From Meconema thalassinum (taxonomy: Eukaryota; Arthropoda; Insecta; Orthoptera; Tettigoniidae), in NCBI GenBank assembly GCA_946902985.2, contig OX336389.2, forward strand, positions 170,200,704-170,264,703: a DNA stretch of 64,000 nt, read 5' to 3'. The notes beneath the pieces are model-generated. The model worked only from the letters and a program-made list of their open reading frames with translations. It was not told the DNA's origin and made no database searches. The translations under genes and the position numbers were made by a program. How positions within the stretch are numbered: the stretch's first letter is position 1; the number at the start of each line of letters is the position of its first letter. This document shows positions 10,738 to 22,469 of the stretch, one piece after another.

Positions 10738-10821
10738 TGACGTGGATATTCATGACGTAGGCACGGATGACGCAGACTTTATGCGAGTAGGCTGATTAAG
10801 CTGAGATTCTTGGTGACGTCA
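10738..10821 (+). promoter_or_regulatory. Cluster of CRE/ATF-like TGACG motifs at the start of U3
   Basis: TGACGT at 10738 and 10753, TGACGC at 10768 and the full palindrome TGACGTCA at 10814-10821 lie within 84 bp. The first three are exactly 15 bp apart and the fourth is 46 bp further. The same motifs recur near the U3 end of the other LTRs (17919-18002, 25097-25180, and reversed near 3915-3965, 41580-41690 and 51865-51955). TGACGTCA is the known CREB/ATF site; a function here is inferred. Confidence 0.55.
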
Positions 10822-13800
10822 TGATTTTGTTCGAGAAAGATCTGAGATTTACGACGCAGTCGCAGGGAAACGAGGAATTGTGCTAAGGAAGAAGTTACGC
10901 GATTGGAGGAAAGGCTCGAACCAATGAATGATAGTTTGGAGGGAGACGGAGATTACTGAAACTACCATATTTAATTACTTTTGGAATGCAGAATTGTGGA
11001 AATCTATTTTCAGTTATGGCATTGATTTGGAATTTTGAAGAAATTAATTTTGAGTTTTTGAAATTTGAAAATCCGTCAAGTATAGCTAAAGTTAGAATTT
11101 CTAGCAATGACGGAGGAACAGGCTATGGAAGGGATGGATACGCCCCTTAAGAAGTTGATAAATGGTCTTGCACACCAGAGAGGAGCGCTGATATCTCATA
11201 TCTCATATCTCATTTTCTCGTGTCTTATAGTGGTTTTTCTGATTATCATATTGTCAGACTTCGAGTGATTCGGCGAAGCAAGTCGTTATTAGCGCATGTG
11301 GTAGAGCCCACCGCATCGATCGAGCACGGAGCAGTGCAGCAGTACCATTTTACGGTTTATGAAACTAGGCGAAGTTGAAACGCACACATAAACGAGTCTA
11401 CAAGAATTTCTATCTAGAGTTAGATACTGCCTGTATGCTAATTCTATTGTGCATTACAGTATTAAAGTGTGTAGGAAAGTTGAACATTTTCACGATTATA
11501 ATTTGGAAGATATTTGCATTTTAAGACTGCAGACAAAAGTGATTTTCTCGCCACCTGAGAAGCACTTTTATAATATCACATTCTACGCTACGGCTGACAC
11601 GTGTATTGCAACCGTGATACTACATATTGCATTTGGTGATACAACGCTACATTCTTCAATGCAACATTATAATCTGGCAGTTCTTTCCACTATTATTATA
11701 ACAGAAGTGGAGATGGAATACTAAATCTTTAATGCAATTGGGACATATATCAATGGAGTGAAATAGCAGCATGGAACTTCGCTACTCGTCTTTCTAAAAA
11801 AGCGAGCATGTAGTGAACATCCAACTACACTCATGCATCGTAGTCCAACGCTGAATTATATCAAATGGCAGTGGAATATCTTCATACTCTACAATTATGA
11901 ACATTTCTGCGGAAATAATTGCAATAAACTTCATGGCGAATTTCTACCAGAACTTCAGGGAACTATCAAGAGAGGCCAGGGTGGACCCGGCTCACAAAGA
12001 AGAGTTTTGCCAGAAGGATGTCTATCGTCTACACGGAGCAGTGCAATTTCCGGAGGAGGAAGCAGTTCTATTCTCCGAGGGCGCTGGTTCCAGGTTCGAG
12101 GTCGGAGCACATCTTTACGTTGGTGAAATGGAACCATCAGCAGTCTTCTTTGGAAGATTTTCCTCTAGAACTTCAATCAACAGATAAGGTAGTCGTGAAC
12201 GTTTCTTGTTTTATTTGAGCCATTTAGCGATATCTGAGCAACCATTTTTCCCATATTTTCTATCCCATATATTTTTCCCCATATTCTTGCTTGATATTTC
12301 TGTACTCAGTACACTTTGATGAGTTATGCCTTTTTCTACGATTTATTGAGACATTATTATGTCATTGGCATATTTAAATAATTTTGGATCAGTTGAGACT
12401 GATATAATATATTCTTTCAGTAATTTGCATATTTTTGTAGTCACGATTTGACTGTAAAGTTAACGATTTTCTATGGCAAATTTGAATTCAGACAGCTTGT
12501 CATTTTATTAAAGTAATTCTATTCAGTAAATTACTTTGACCAATTTTCTGTCATCCTCAAGAAAGATGAATAATTAAAAGATTTTAGAACGTTAAAATCT
12601 ATTACTGTATCGACGATCTTGGAAATACTAGTCGTTTTATGAACATGATTGCAACATAGACATTTATCGTCAGTTCTGAAATACCATTGCATTATAGACA
12701 ATTTTATGAAATATGAACTTTGAATACGATTTATTGAGTACACTATAGTAATGAACATTTGATAGGAGATTTTCTCAATACTAAATTGGAACAATAATGT
12801 TTGCATTCCACAGTCTAATTGTATTCTATTCGACTATTTATGCAGTTTAGATGAACTTTGATTGAAGATAGTATTTTTATACTGCGATACTTAGAAGATA
12901 TTAATCTCAATTTTGATAGACCAGGGAGGCGTGTATAATCGTATTTGCTATTAAATTTATTTGTGATTGGCAAATTTTTACTTCATATCGATTCATGAAT
13001 GAAACCCACGAAGGTTAAATATAATAACAGTTTTGATACAATTAATGAATATAAGAATTTTTAAAGTGGAACTATGGATGTATAATCGTTAGTTCAGTGG
13101 ACGTGTAAAAGTCGCTGATGAATAATGCCCTTGAATAAGTGAAGGAGATTCCCACAGTAATATTAATGAAGTTAATGAATTTATAAGTGGAGGTTTTTTG
13201 TATGTATTGTGGAAGATTTTGATGCCATATATATGGAGATATATGATGAATTCTGGGCCTATTTTGTGCAATTTTGTGCGTTTGAGCGAGGTATTTTTCC
13301 GCTGAGTGTATTGTCCAGGTCCTTTGAAAATTAATCATGTGAAGTTACTGTTAAAATTAACAAGAGTGTTTAAATAATTTGAGATAACGATTTTGAATGG
13401 AGGTTACCGTCACAAATAATAATAATAATTATTAAAGCTTATTAAACCTGAATATAACATTTAAATATAACTAACCTTCATTGGTCGATTATATCAACAC
13501 GATTTAAGTAATTATCAACCGGATAAACGTGTGGTTTAATGTATTTCTAAAATAAATAATATAAATATTGTAAATAATTATGTAAATATCTTTAATAATA
13601 ATTTGAAACGAAAGGGATTAATAGAGGCGTGTATACATTTTTCAATTGTCGTTTGACAATGTTATAAACAATTTATAATGTTATAAATAATTTATGATCA
13701 TTTTGTTATAAACATTAAGCGTTTGTTATTATACTCTAAACAACGCTAGTTAAACATTGGATTATACCATTAAACAAGATTTGGGATTATTAGAGTAATC

Positions 13801-14026
13801 CATGGATATTTGAATGGAGCATTTAAGGGATTTGCGTGATAATATTTGAGCTGAGACGTGGACATTTAAAGTGTTTTGAAACGGAGCTAGCCTCTGATGT
13901 AACTAGCATATGCTAACGTTGGCTGGACAGGTGGGTCCATTTGACGATGCAAGCATGCGACATGGTGCAGGTGGCCTGACAACCGTATGATAGAGGCCAA
14001 GGTCGTCTACATAGCAGGCTTGCGGT

Positions 14027-14034
14027 TATAAATA
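14027..14034 (+). promoter_or_regulatory. TATA box of LTR 1
   Basis: TATAAATA fits the insect TATA consensus and is kept in all LTR copies, including the diverged reverse solo LTR. It lies about 560 bp before the LTR end. It is the most plausible core promoter for the genomic RNA. Confidence 0.55.
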
Positions 14035-14259
14035 AAATGTGATGCTTATTAAAAGGAAAACAATTGCTATATGTCTCGTCCCAACTCCCTTATCCATTCC
14101 AAGTGTATTATTATTATTACGTTCTTTTGAGCTAGAAAGCTGAAATTTGGTATGCAAAGTCTACAAGTCCTACAGGAGGACATGATTACATTGACAATGG
14201 CTTCTGATTGCCACGTTTATTTTGTTGTTCAATTTTTGTTATATGATTCCTTTATGTGA

Positions 14260-14265
14260 AATAAA
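14260..14265 (+). terminator. Candidate polyadenylation signal of LTR 1
   Basis: AATAAA lies about 230 bp after the TATA motif and is present at the equivalent place in the other LTRs. It would fall within R or early U5. An alternative AATAAA overlaps the sequence just after the TATA box (14031-14036). Confidence 0.4.
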
Positions 14266-14391
14266 TTATTGTACAGTTTAAAGTTTTTGTTTCCGTCTTG
14301 GTTCATTTTAAATATCATGGTGGAGGTTATTGTGAGGGCATACTTTTAAGTGATCCAGTTGGCAACCCAGACCCGAGATTAATTTGAATAG

Positions 14392-14407
14392 GTAAGTAAA
14401 GGTAAGT
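14392..14407 (+). promoter_or_regulatory. Twin splice-donor-like motifs near the LTR end
   Basis: Two GTAAGT hexamers, each preceded by G, sit 10 bp apart inside the transcribed part of the LTR. The pair is conserved in all seven LTR copies (for example as ACTTACC complements near 38039 and 48302). A 5' splice site there would permit a spliced subgenomic RNA. No acceptor is identified. Confidence 0.4.
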
Positions 14408-14588
14408 ATGAACCCCCGTATATTTTGGTGTGTTCTACAATAATTTCTTGTTAACTACTGTGCTCTAATCTCGATAGTATCTGTCAGGGCCATTTTCATT
14501 GATGTAGCCGTGCCGGTGCGATTGATTATTGGCAATCCGATTGAGGGGGCGGATATCTGACAGCCTACTATCCGGGTTAACGGGGACA

Positions 14589-14777
14589 GTAGGATTGGCG
14601 CCGCAATTCGGTGGGGCTCGATTGACAACACTGGATTACCAGGTTGAACGGCAGTAGAATTGGCACAATCGAAGTTCGGAATGCTTGAATAACATTGGAG
14701 TACCAAGTTATTGCAGTAGAATTGGCACCGCAATTTTGTGGAGTGCTCGAATAACATTGGATTACCAAGTTATCGAT
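14589..14777 (+). repeat. Iterated leader directly after LTR 1 (three 62-65-bp units)
   Basis: Units start at 14589, 14654 and 14716, each opening GTAGRATTGGC and closing with GGAKTACCAGGTT or GGATTACCAAGTTAT. The first unit occupies the place where the primer-binding site must be, with TTGGCGCCGC at 14595-14604. I could not match it confidently to a particular tRNA 3' end. Confidence 0.65.
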
Positions 14778-15289
14778 GTCAATGGGATTGTGAAGACTCA
14801 AATAAAGAGATTGATTCTTTGTTAGATGTCTTGGCCAATTGTAGAATTTGAGAGTGTAATTATATAGGGATTAAATGTTGCGTTGTATTAGGAAAATTAC
14901 ACTCAGAAAAGATCAGATCTTATACAACTTGAGAGAGGTTAAATAGGCTGGAAACTTAGAAAAATCGCCTATGATCTGGAGTCTTATTTTATTTGACCGG
15001 CTTATGACATGTTTAGTCATATTAAAGATAAAATTAAACTATTTGGATTGTAAATGTAAATTATTTGTGTTAGGATATTTTAAAATGAACCAAAGAAATT
15101 TGAACACGTGCTTGAGTTTATTTCAACATGAAGTATCTACGAAAGTTAATTATAAGGTAATTATAAGTTAGATTTAAGACAGAAAATTGCTCAAACTTTA
15201 TATATGGTGAAAGATGTTGCTCAGATGTTGTTATTTTGCTCTGTTTGATGTATGTCCCTAAAGCAGTCTATTATTGAAATATTATTGAA

Positions 15290-17530
15290 ATGGCAGATGA
15301 GAGTATAAGGAAGATGTTGGAGGAGATGTCCAACAATTTGTCTATTAGGTTGAATGAAAGCATGAAGGAGATGGAAGCTAGGAATACTAGTCGAATGGAG
15401 GAGAATTCTAGTAATATGTCTGCTAATTTGAAAGCTAGCATGAATGAAAGTGTAAAGCAGATGCTGGATGAAAATTTGAAAGTTCTTCAGACCAGTTCTG
15501 CAAACTTAGAAAATGATATGTCGCGTTTACAGACCAGTACCCAGGGAATCCAGAATGCCGTGACTGACATTCACAAGGATGTGTCTGATGTTCAAGTAGA
15601 TGTTTCGAAGGTACAGAAAGACCTTACTATGTTGAATCTTGATGTTGCTAATGTCCGGGGTGATATTTCATGTGCTAGAGCAGAAGTAATCGTTGTTAGG
15701 AATGATGTTGCTACTGTACAAGATAAAGTAGAAGAAGTTCAAAGAGAGATTAAAAATGTTCGAACCGATGTGTCAAACGTTCAATTAGACATAAATAATA
15801 TTCATTCTGATGTAAATGAGATGCAAAGCGACATCAATAAGATACAAGTAGAAGTAAATACAGTTTTTGTAGACATTGCTAAAGTTCAAACTGATGTTAA
15901 TAAAGTTAGAGAAGAAATTGAAACTTCAAAAACGCTTTGTACTCGTAACATTAGTGCTTTAACAACTAGGTTGGTTGACGAGTCTGTTGGGACAACAGCT
16001 TCTTTAGCTGGATTAAAATATGATGTAGAGGTCATGAGAACCCAAGTCTTAGATCATAATCGTTTACTTAAGGAAGACATTGAAGTAGATATTGCGGAAA
16101 TGTTAACTGCAAATGTAACGGTTTGGAAAGATGAATGGAACAGGTCAAGTGGGGAACATGTAAATCAGATTCAGGAGCGAATTGAACGAAAACTTGCCAG
16201 TACACAAGTAGACATAAATAATGAAGTAGTTCAAACTAGAAAGGATTTGAGTATAAGGATGGATTCGATATCCGAAAAGCAGGTAGAGGATAGAACTCAA
16301 ATAGGTCAGGACGTGCAAGCATTAAAAACCGCGTTAGAGGAACAAATTCATAAGGTTGTCTCTGATGTTAATGAAACTACGAGCAAACTTCAGAATTTGA
16401 AACTAGGAGAAGCTAGCATGATGGAAACCTATAAAGAAGAGTTGATTAGGAAAGTCATCACGGAAATCACAGATAAGGATCCAGAAGGCTTGACTGGTGA
16501 AGATGATAGGAATTACGTCAGAAGATGTAACCTCGCTACAGAAGAGAGAGATATTAGTCCTGAGGAACGTATATTCAGATTTCGGGAAGAAGAAGAGGAT
16601 AGGAATATTGAATCTGAATGGAAATATCGTGATAGTGGGAAGAATTACATGGATTCATATCCAAGAAATGTGACAGTCATCCGAAACTTTGAGGACAAAC
16701 CTCAAAAATTTAGTAATACTGATAGTCTAACACCGATAGAATATATCAGGAACCTTAAAGACTATTTTATTGAAGCCCATATTCCCAGAGAAAGAGAGAT
16801 GAGAATCGTAGAAAGATTTCTAGCTGGAGGACCCCTTGAATGGTTCAGAGCATTTCGGTACACTTTCAGTAATTTCGTCGAATTTGCAGAGGCACTGATA
16901 AAACGATTCTGGTCAATAGAAGCACAGAATTCATTAAGAGCTGAGGTATACTCGAGGAAGTATTCAGGTACTCTTCCAACACGGTACGCTGATTTCTTCA
17001 CGAGCCAGTTATCACGCTTGAGATTTTTGCAACCCCCATTGTCGACAGAGCAGTTGATAGATGCGATTTCTCGTATGCTGCCTGTGGAGGTAAGAAGACT
17101 TATCATATCGTCAAATATCAGGGATTTGACCAGTATGGACGAACTGTTGAGAAGGCTTGACTACACGAGTCCGATGCCAAATGTGGTTCAAAAAGGTCAG
17201 AGGCACGAATTCAAAGACATTAATACAGTCTATATGGATCAAGTCCAGCAAACTGATAAGCCTGCTGATGAAGAAAAAACTGAAAATGTAGGTCCTCACA
17301 GGAACAATTATTTTCGCAACAACCGATCACAAAGACAGCAAAGACGAGGCTGGAACAATAATAGAGGGAATTATAATAACGGAAGAGGTAGATACTATAA
17401 TAACCAGGGGTACAATAGAAACTACAACAGAAATAACCAGTACCAGAATCGAAATCAGAATTCTCAAGGTCAGGTTATGACACCCGACAAGTATCAAGAG
17501 AGAGAGAGAAAGAATGTCAGCAGTATCTGA
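15290..17530 (+). pseudogene. gag: gag of internal region 1, frameshifted near its 3' end
   Basis: Encodes the structural Gag polyprotein of the family. The ATG sits in a good context (GAAATGG). Reading matches the second copy (22470-24830) almost residue for residue through the coiled coil, capsid-like domain and most of the Asn/Arg/Gly-rich tail. A GA dinucleotide insertion in the (GA)n tract near 17500-17512 shifts the frame, so the protein ends at 746 residues with a short aberrant tail instead of 786. Only the last 40 or so residues are lost, so partial function is possible. No pol follows. Confidence 0.88.
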
Positions 17531-17617
17531 AGGAATTACGAGAGAAGGAAGCTGAAAACCAAAAGAAAAGACAGGACGTAGTGATCGATCTTGGTCTTTC
17601 TACAAGTCAGCAGAACT

Positions 17618-17735
17618 TGGAAAACAGGAATTCAGGACAGAAGAGAAAGTAGAGAGGAGAGAATGCATTAGCCACACACAACCCAGAGAAGAAGAGACTT
17701 ATGATTAAGGAACATAGAAGAAATATCATTATATG
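17618..17735 (+). other. Short segment standing in place of pol
   Basis: In the full-length copy, gag runs through a slippery A run into pol. Here, after the shared CAGCAGAACTT, about 100-120 bp of unmatched sequence leads into the 3' end conserved with the full copy (CCAATAATAATTCAATTTCG). About 3.2 kb of protease, RT and integrase is missing. Internal region 2 has the same structure at about 24797-24915, so the loss predates the tandem duplication. Confidence 0.7.
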
Positions 17736-17824
17736 TAAGCCAATAATAATTCAATTTCGTGTTCAAGTGAATTGAGATATTTATAACACAGAGTTTAAAA
17801 ACAATTTGCAACTGTTTTTAAAAC

Positions 17825-17839
17825 GTGGTGAAGGGAGAA
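17825..17839 (+). other. Polypurine tract before LTR 2
   Basis: GTGGTGAAGGGAGAA directly precedes the TG of LTR 2. The same tract is at about 25003-25017 (GTCGTGAAGGGAGAA) and, reversed, at 41766-41780. It would prime plus-strand DNA synthesis. Confidence 0.75.
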
Positions 17840-20800
17840 TGCCCCCGTAAATTGAATTATATTGAGACCACGGTGACTGTATTGGCATATATGAATAAAG
17901 TTATGGCTGTCATAGTTGTGACGTGGATATTCATGACGTAGGCACGGATGACGCAGACTTTATGCGAGTAGGCTGATTAAGCTGAGATTCTTGGTGACGT
18001 CATGATTTTGTTCGAGAAAGATCTGAGATTTACGACGCAGTCGCAGGGAAACGAGGAATTGTGCTAAGGAAGAAGTTACGCGATTGGAGGAAAGGCTCGA
18101 ACCAATGAATGATAGTTTGGAGGGAGACGGAGATTACTGAAACTACCATATTTAATTACTTTTGGAATGCAGAATTGTGGAAATCTATTTTCAGTTATGG
18201 CATTGATTTGGAATTTTGAAGAAATTAATTTTGAGTTTTTGAAATTTGAAAATCCGTCAAGTATAGCTAAAGTTAGAATTTCTAGCAATGACGGAGGAAC
18301 AGGCTATGGAAGGGATGGATACGCCCCTTAAGAAGTTGATAAAAGGTCTTGCACAGCAGAGAGGAGCGCTGATATCTCATATCTCATATCTCATTTTCTC
18401 GTGTCTTATAGTGGTTTTTCTGATTATCATATTGTCAGACTTCGAGTGATTCGGCGAAGCAAGTCGTTATTAGCGCGTGTGGTAGAGCCCACCGCATCGA
18501 TCGAGCACGGAGCAGTGCAGCAGTACCATTTTACGGTTTATGAAACTAGGCGAAGTTGAAACGCACACATAAACGAGTCTACAAGAATTTCTATCTAGAG
18601 TTAGATACTGCCTGTATGCTAATTCTATTGTGCATTACAGTATTAAAGTGTGTAGGAAAGTTGAACATTTTCACGATTATAATTTGGAAGATATTTGCAT
18701 TTTAAGACTGCAGACAAAAGTGATTTTCTCGCCACCTGAGAAGCACTTTTATAATATCACATTCTACGCTACGGCTGACACGTGTATTGCAACCGTGATA
18801 CTACATATTGCATTTGGTGATACAACGCTACATTCTACAATGCAACATTATAATCTGGCAGTTCTTTCCACTATTATTATAACAGAAGTGGAGATGGAAT
18901 ACTAAATCTTTAATGCAATTGGGACATATATCAATGGAGTGAAATAGCAGCATGGAACTTCGCTACTCGTCTTTCTACAAAAGCGAGCATGTAGTGAACA
19001 TCCAACTACACTCATGCATCGTAGTCCAACGCTGAATTATATCAAATGGCAGTGGAATATCTTCATACTCTACAATTATGAACATTTCTGCGGAAATAAT
19101 TGCAATAAACTTCATGGCGAATTTCTACCAGAACTTCAGGGAACTATCAAGAGAGGCCAGGGTGGACCCGGCTCACAAAGAAGAGTTTTGCCAGAAGGAT
19201 GTCTATCGTCTACACGGAGCAGTGCAATTTCCGGAGGAGGAAGCAGTTCTATTCTCCGAGGGCGCTGGTTCCAGGTTCGAGGTCGGAGCACATCTTTACG
19301 TTGGTGAAATGGAACCATCAGCAGTCTTCTTTGGAAGATTTTCCTCTAGAACTTCAATCAACAGATAAGGTAGTCGTGAACGTTTCTTGTTTTATTTGAG
19401 CCATTTAGCGATATCTGAGCAACCATTTCCCCATATTTTCTGTCCCATATATTTTGCCCCATATTGTTGCTTGATATTTCTGTACTCAGTACACTTTGAT
19501 GAGTTATGCCTTTTTCTACGATTTCTTGGGACATTATTATGTCATTGGCATATTTAGATAATTTTGGATCAGTTGAGACTGATATAATATATTCTTTCAG
19601 TAATTTGCATATTTTTGTAGTCACGATTTGACTGTAAAGTTAACGATTTTCTATGGCAAATTTGAATTCAGACAGCTTGTCATTTTATTAAAGTAATTCT
19701 ATTCAGTAAATTACTTTGACCAATTTTCTGTCATCCTCAAGAAAGATGAATAATTAAAAGATTTTAGAGCGTTAAAATCTATTACTGTATCGACGATCTT
19801 GGAAATACTAGTCGTTTTATGAACATGATTGCAACATAGACATTTATCGTCAGTTCTGAAATACCATTGCATTATAGACAATTTTATGAAATATGAACTT
19901 TGAATACGATTTATTGAGTACACTATAGTAATGAACATTTGATAGGAGATTTTCTCAATACTAAATTGGAACAATAATGTTTGCATTCCACAGTCTAATT
20001 GTATTCTATTCGACTATATATGCAGTTTAGATGAACTTTGATTGAAGATAGTATTTTTATACTGCGATACTTAGAATATATTAATCTCAATTTTGATAGA
20101 CCAGGGAGGCGTGTATAATCGTATTTGCTATTAAATTTATTTGTGATTGGCAAATTTTTACTTCATATCGATTCATGAATGAAACCCACGAAGGTTAAAT
20201 ATAATAACAGTTTTGATACAATTAATGAATATAAGAATTTTTAAAGTGGAACTATGGATGTATAATCGTTAGTTCAGTGGACGTGTAAAAGTCGCTGATG
20301 AATAATGCCCTTGAATAAGTGAAGGAGATTCCCACAGTAATATTAATGAAGTTAATGAATTTATAAGTGGAGGTTTTTTGTATGTATTGTGGAAGATTTT
20401 GATGCCATATATATGGAGATATATGATGAATTCTGGGCCCATTTTGTGCAATTTTGTGCGTTTGAGCGAGGTATTTTTCCGCTGAGTGTATTGTCCAGGT
20501 CCTTTGAAAATTAATCATGTGAAGTTACTGTTAAAATTAACAAGAGTGTTTAAATAATTTGAGATAACGATTTTGAATGGAGGTTACCGTCACAAATAAT
20601 AATAATAATTATTAAAGCTTATTAAACCTGAATATAACATTTAAATATAACTAACCTTCATTGGTCGATTATATCAACACGATTTAAGTAATTATCAACC
20701 GGATAAACGTGTGGTTTAATGTATTTCTAAAATAAATAATATAAATATTGTAAATAATTATGTAAATATCTTTAATAATAATTTGAAACGAAAGGGATTA

Positions 20801-21768
20801 ATAGAGGCGTGTATACATTTTTCAATTGTCGTTTGACAATGTTATAAACAATTTATAATGTTATAAATAATTTATGATCATTTTGTTATAAACATTAAGC
20901 GTTTGTTATTATACTCTAAACAACGCTAGTTAAACATTGGATTATACCATTAAACAAGATTTGGGATTATTAGAGTAATCCATGGATATTTGAATGGAGC
21001 ATTTAAGGGATTTGCGTGATAATATTTGAGCTGAGACGTGGACATTTAAAGTGTTTTGAAACGGAGCTAGCCTCTGATGTAACTAGCATATGCTAACGTT
21101 GGCTGGACAGGTGGGTCCATTTGACGATGCAAGCATGCGACATGGTGCAGGTGGCCTGACAACCGTATGATAGAGGCCAAGGTCGTCTACATAGCAGGCT
21201 TGCGGTTATAAATAAAATGTGATGCTTATTAAAAGGAAAACAATTGCTATATGTCTCGTCCCAACTCCCTTATCCATTCCAAGTGTATTATTATTATTAC
21301 GTTCTTTTGAGCTAGAAAGCTGAAATTTGGTATGCAAAGTCTACAAGTCCTACAGGAGGACATGATTACATTGACAATGGCTTCTGATTGCCACGTTTAT
21401 TTTGTTGTTCAATTTTTGTTATATGATTCCTTTATGTGAAATAAATTATTGTACAGTTTAAAGTTTTTGTTTCCGTCTTGGTTCATTTTAAATATCATGG
21501 TGGAGGTTATTGTGAGGGCATACTTTTAAGTGATCCAGTTGGCAACCCAGACCCGAGATTAATTTGAATAGGTAAGTAAAGGTAAGTATGAACCCCCGTA
21601 TATTTTGGTGTGTTCTACAATAATTTCTTGTTAACTACTGTGCTCTAATTTCGATAGTATCTGTCAGGGCCATTTTCATTGATGTAGCTGTGCCGGTGCG
21701 ATTGATTATTGGCAATCCGATTGAGGGGGCGGATATCTGACAGCCTACTATCCGGGTTAACGGGGACA
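17840..21768 (+). repeat. LTR 2 of the composite (3929 bp)
   Basis: Near-identical to LTR 1 and LTR 3 by eye, with single-base changes such as AGCGCGTG for AGCGCATG. It is flanked by a polypurine tract on the left and a leader on the right, so it serves as the 3' LTR of one unit and the 5' LTR of the next. Confidence 0.92.
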
Positions 21769-21957
21769 GTAGGATTGGCGCCGCAATTCGGTGGGGCTCG
21801 ATTGACAACACTGGATTACCAGGTTGAACGGCAGTAGAATTGGCACAATCGAAGTTCGGAATGCTTGAATAACATTGGATTACCAAGTTATTGCAGTAGA
21901 ATTGGCACCGCAATTTTGTGGAGTGCTCGAATAACATTGGATTACCAAGTTATCGAT
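21769..21957 (+). repeat. Iterated leader directly after LTR 2
   Basis: A copy of the three-unit leader at 14589-14777, with one visible base difference (GGATTACC for GGAGTACC in the second unit). Confidence 0.65.
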
Positions 21958-22469
21958 GTCAATGGGATTGTGAAGACTCAAATAAAGAGATTGATTCTTT
22001 GTTAGATGTCTTGGCCAATTGTAGAATTTGAGAGTGTAATTATATAGGGATTAAATGTTGCGTTGTATTAGGAAAATTACACTCAGAAAAGATCAGATCT
22101 TATACAACTTGAGAGAGGTTAAATAGGCTGGAAACTTAGAAAAATCGCCTATGATCTGGAGTCTTATTTTATTTGACCGGCTTATGACATGTTTAGTCAT
22201 ATTAAAGATAAAATTAAACTATTTGGATTGTAAATGTAAATTATTTGTGTTAGGATATTTTAAAATGAACCAAAGAAATTTGAACACGTGCTTGAGTTTA
22301 TTTCAACATGAAGTGTCTACGAAAGTTAATTATAAGGTAATTATAAGTTAGATTTAAGACAGAAAATTGCTCAAACTTTATATATGGTGAAAGATGTTGC
22401 TCAGATGTTGTTATTTTGCTCTGTTTGATGTATGTCCCTAAAGCAGTCTATTATTGAAATATTATTGAA

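Larger units (their letters stand above)
10659..14588 (+). repeat. LTR 1 of the composite (3930 bp)
   Basis: Begins TGCCCCCG and ends CGGGGACA. In order it holds a TGACGT cluster, broken forms of the two U3 ORFs, an AT-rich central part, TATAAATA at 14027-14034, AATAAA at 14260-14265 and two GTAAGT motifs at 14392-14397 and 14402-14407. If transcription starts about 30 bp after the TATA motif, U3 would be about 3.4 kb and R plus U5 about 0.5 kb; this split is inferred. LTRs of this length are rare outside Ogre-like plant elements. Confidence 0.9.
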
